From: Bacteroidales bacterium
Lineage (GTDB): Bacteria; Bacteroidota; Bacteroidia; Bacteroidales; Paludibacteraceae
Assembly (NCBI GenBank): GCA_900771035.1
Contig: CAAGML010000129.1
Coordinates: 1 to 23,890, forward strand
Reading direction: 5' to 3'
DNA length: 23,890 bases
Made by a program: the position numbers and the translations under genes. Position 1 is the first letter of the stretch, and every line of letters begins with the position of its first letter. A model generated the notes under the pieces. That model was not told the DNA's origin. It saw only the letters and a program-made list of their open reading frames with translations, and ran no database searches. This document shows, piece after piece, positions 22,283 to 23,890 of the stretch.

Positions 22283-23323
22283 GTGACTCAATACACTGAA
22301 GAAGACGACCTCGAACTTTCCCGCGAACTCTACGAACATTTCCGCTTTGTCGTTGACCGTGGGCAGGCGCTTCTTCGCATTGACAAGTATCTTACCAACA
22401 TAATGTCCGGCACCTCACGCAACCGCATTCAGGAGGCTGCCGACTCTCAACACATCCTTGTCAATGATGTACCCGTCAAATCCAGTTACCGCGTCAAACC
22501 AAACGATGTCATCACGATTGTACTGGATTTCCCTAAGACCGATTACACGATTGTCCCACAGGACATCCCTATTGACATCGTCTATGAGGACGAAGATATA
22601 ATACTCGTCAACAAACAGCCGAACCTTGTCGTACACCCGGGCTTTGGCAATTTCGACGGCACACTCCTCAACGCCATCGCCTGGCACATGAAGGACAACC
22701 CAGGCTTTGACGCGAACAACCCCCACATAGGTCTCGTCCACCGCATTGACAAGGACACATCAGGTCTCCTCCTCATCGCCAAGAACGAAGACGCAAAGGC
22801 AAACCTCGGGCTTCAGTTTTTCAACAAAACCACCGAGCGAACCTACAACGCCCTCGTCTGGGGTGTCGTCCGTGAGGATGAAGGCACTGTTGACGGCGCA
22901 CTCGCACGCGACATCCACGACCGTATGCTTTTCGCAGTCTATGACCCCGCCGAAAACCCCAACGCCAAACACGCCGTCACCCATTACCGTGTCCTCGAAC
23001 GCTTTACCTACTGCACACTCGTAGAATGCAAGCTTGAGACTGGACGTACGCACCAGATTCGTGTTCACATGCGCCACATAGGTCACACCCTCTTCAACGA
23101 CGAGCGTTATGGCGGCAACATACCCCTCAAAGGTGAACGCACCTCCAAGTATATGCAGTTCGTCAACAACTGCTTCCTCACCTGCCCACGCCAGGCCCTC
23201 CACGCCAAAACCCTTGGCTTTACCCACCCCCGCACTGGACAATGGATGCAGTTCGACTCAACACTACCCGCCGATTTTTCCGCCCTCCTCGAAAAATGGC
23301 GCAATTATACGCAAAACCATTAA
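22283..23323 (+). CDS. rluD: RluA/RluD-family 23S rRNA pseudouridine synthase
   Basis: The 346-residue protein isomerises uridine to pseudouridine, in RluD at 23S rRNA positions in helix 69. It has an N-terminal S4 RNA-binding domain (LRIDKYLTNIMSG near residues 31-95, with VNDVPVKSSYRVKPND) and the catalytic domain with HRIDKDTSGLLLIAKN, where D156 is the catalytic aspartate, plus ETGRTHQIRVHM near residue 251. The start is GTG 22283; no ATG is available before the S4 domain, and VTQYTEEDDLELSRELYEHF gives the expected acidic lead. Exact target sites are inferred from family and S4 domain only; RluA-clade members can be hard to tell apart. Confidence 0.92.
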   Translation: MTQYTEEDDLELSRELYEHFRFVVDRGQALLRIDKYLTNIMSGTSRNRIQEAADSQHILVNDVPVKSSYRVKPNDVITIVLDFPKTDYTIVPQDIPIDIVYEDEDIILVNKQPNLVVHPGFGNFDGTLLNAIAWHMKDNPGFDANNPHIGLVHRIDKDTSGLLLIAKNEDAKANLGLQFFNKTTERTYNALVWGVVREDEGTVDGALARDIHDRMLFAVYDPAENPNAKHAVTHYRVLERFTYCTLVECKLETGRTHQIRVHMRHIGHTLFNDERYGGNIPLKGERTSKYMQFVNNCFLTCPRQALHAKTLGFTHPRTGQWMQFDSTLPADFSALLEKWRNYTQNH

Positions 23324-23335
23324 CCCCAAAAAACT

Positions 23336-23725
23336 ATGAAACTGTCAATAATTTACATCCTCGCCTTTTCCAGCATCATCACCTTTGCGATGTGGTTGTT
23401 GGTTATTATGTTTGTCCTTATTTTCAAGCCAAGGAAAAACACCAAAGCCCAAAAGGAAAAGCCACATAAGCTCCACGTCAATACACCTCGCCCATCTCCC
23501 AAACCATCCTCTCGACCAACCAATCCACAACCATCCTCTAAACCAACAAGCCCACAGACTAACGTAACTTTTACTAAGGAAGAAGGCACTCGTTCCACTA
23601 CAGACACCAAACCAATGGCTGAGAATCCCGACAACCAATCCACAACCCCTCAAATCAAGATTGACAACAAGGAAACCCTCCGCAAAGCCATCATCTATCA
23701 CGAAATCCTCGACACAAAATTCTAA
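23336..23725 (+). CDS. Small membrane protein with proline-rich periplasmic or cytoplasmic tail
   Basis: The 129-residue protein starts 12 bases after rluD and so is likely in the same transcript. A single membrane helix covers about residues 4-30. Then follows a basic, Pro/Ser/Lys-rich, low-complexity stretch (about 32-80) and a short conserved-looking end, LRKAIIYHEILDTKF. The end resembles a short motif I associate with other Bacteroidota proteins, but I cannot name a family. The positive residues directly after the helix suggest the tail is cytoplasmic. Function unknown. Confidence 0.75.
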   Translation: MKLSIIYILAFSSIITFAMWLLVIMFVLIFKPRKNTKAQKEKPHKLHVNTPRPSPKPSSRPTNPQPSSKPTSPQTNVTFTKEEGTRSTTDTKPMAENPDNQSTTPQIKIDNKETLRKAIIYHEILDTKF

Positions 23726-23795
23726 CCAAATCGAAACATCGAAGCATAGAAACATCGAAAAAAACGATTATCAACACATATCAAAAAAAACATCG

Positions 23796-23803
23796 TATCT
23801 TTG
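23796..23803 (+). promoter_or_regulatory. -7 promoter element of a gene beyond the right edge
   Basis: TATCTTTG followed by CA fits the Bacteroidota -7 consensus. Downstream, 23810-23890 has no ATG-started frame, though one frame stays open to the edge, so this is probably an untranslated leader for the next gene. Upstream at 23729-23764 are short GAAACATCGA-like repeats of no clear role. Confidence 0.55.
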
Positions 23804-23890
23804 CACTCAATTTAGGTGAGTTCTATAAATTCATTTTGAGGGTTTTTGAAGTTTGTTTTGAGCAGATTGCTGTGCGGAAGAAGGGAGCAA

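Noticed and set aside
23729..23764. GAAACATCGA-like repeats as a possible CRISPR or terminator
   Set aside because: Units are too short and irregular for CRISPR, and they form no stem-loop.
23810..23890. Open frame running off the right edge as a new gene start
   Set aside because: No ATG or convincing start codon with a recognisable protein; more likely a transcript leader.

Overview
The window reads as a Bacteroidota chromosome, most likely order Bacteroidales. The evidence is repeated Bacteroidota-type promoters (TAnnTTTG at -7, often TTTG at -33) upstream of genes, little Shine-Dalgarno signal, two secreted proteins whose C-termini resemble type IX secretion (T9SS) sorting domains, and the long (665-residue) form of urocanate hydratase. 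All functional calls come from reading motifs by eye; no database search was possible.

Left part (1-4480): the tail of an unidentified gene; a minus-strand AAA ATPase of the AAA_14/DUF4143 type, bracketed by two related direct-repeat segments that each end in the same A/T-loop palindrome; a plus-strand secreted subtilisin-like (S8) protease; then 886 bases without a convincing gene, containing AATTGTAAC repeats and a GC-rich hairpin.

Metabolic part (4481-8806): a strong promoter drives hutU and hutH, the first two steps of histidine catabolism. A clear intrinsic terminator follows hutH, and a small lipoprotein with a sulfatase-modifying-factor (FGE) fold starts only 18 bases after it. A shared hairpin separates this from the convergent next block.

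Minus-strand block (8906-21042): read in transcription order, miaB (tRNA methylthiotransferase), then after 214 bases ddl (D-Ala-D-Ala ligase), a polyprenyl diphosphate synthase, a 242-residue protein of unknown function, and a 2624-residue secreted multi-fibronectin protein. The first three genes of the ddl group are 6-12 bases apart and look like one operon. The giant protein contains an approximately 1040-residue super-duplication with alternating A and B beta domains.

Right part (21043-23890): divergent from miaB, rpmH with its own promoter and tandem terminators, then a membrane-anchored triple-PASTA protein, a GTG-started RluD-type pseudouridine synthase and a small membrane protein, closely spaced as an apparent operon. 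A promoter near the right edge points to a gene beyond the window.

Most of the window is ordinary housekeeping and surface-protein content. The most unusual piece is the ATPase unit at 134-1932: the palindrome core also lies between the -33 and -7 boxes of the ATPase's own promoter, which suggests either an autoregulated module or a small mobile unit.
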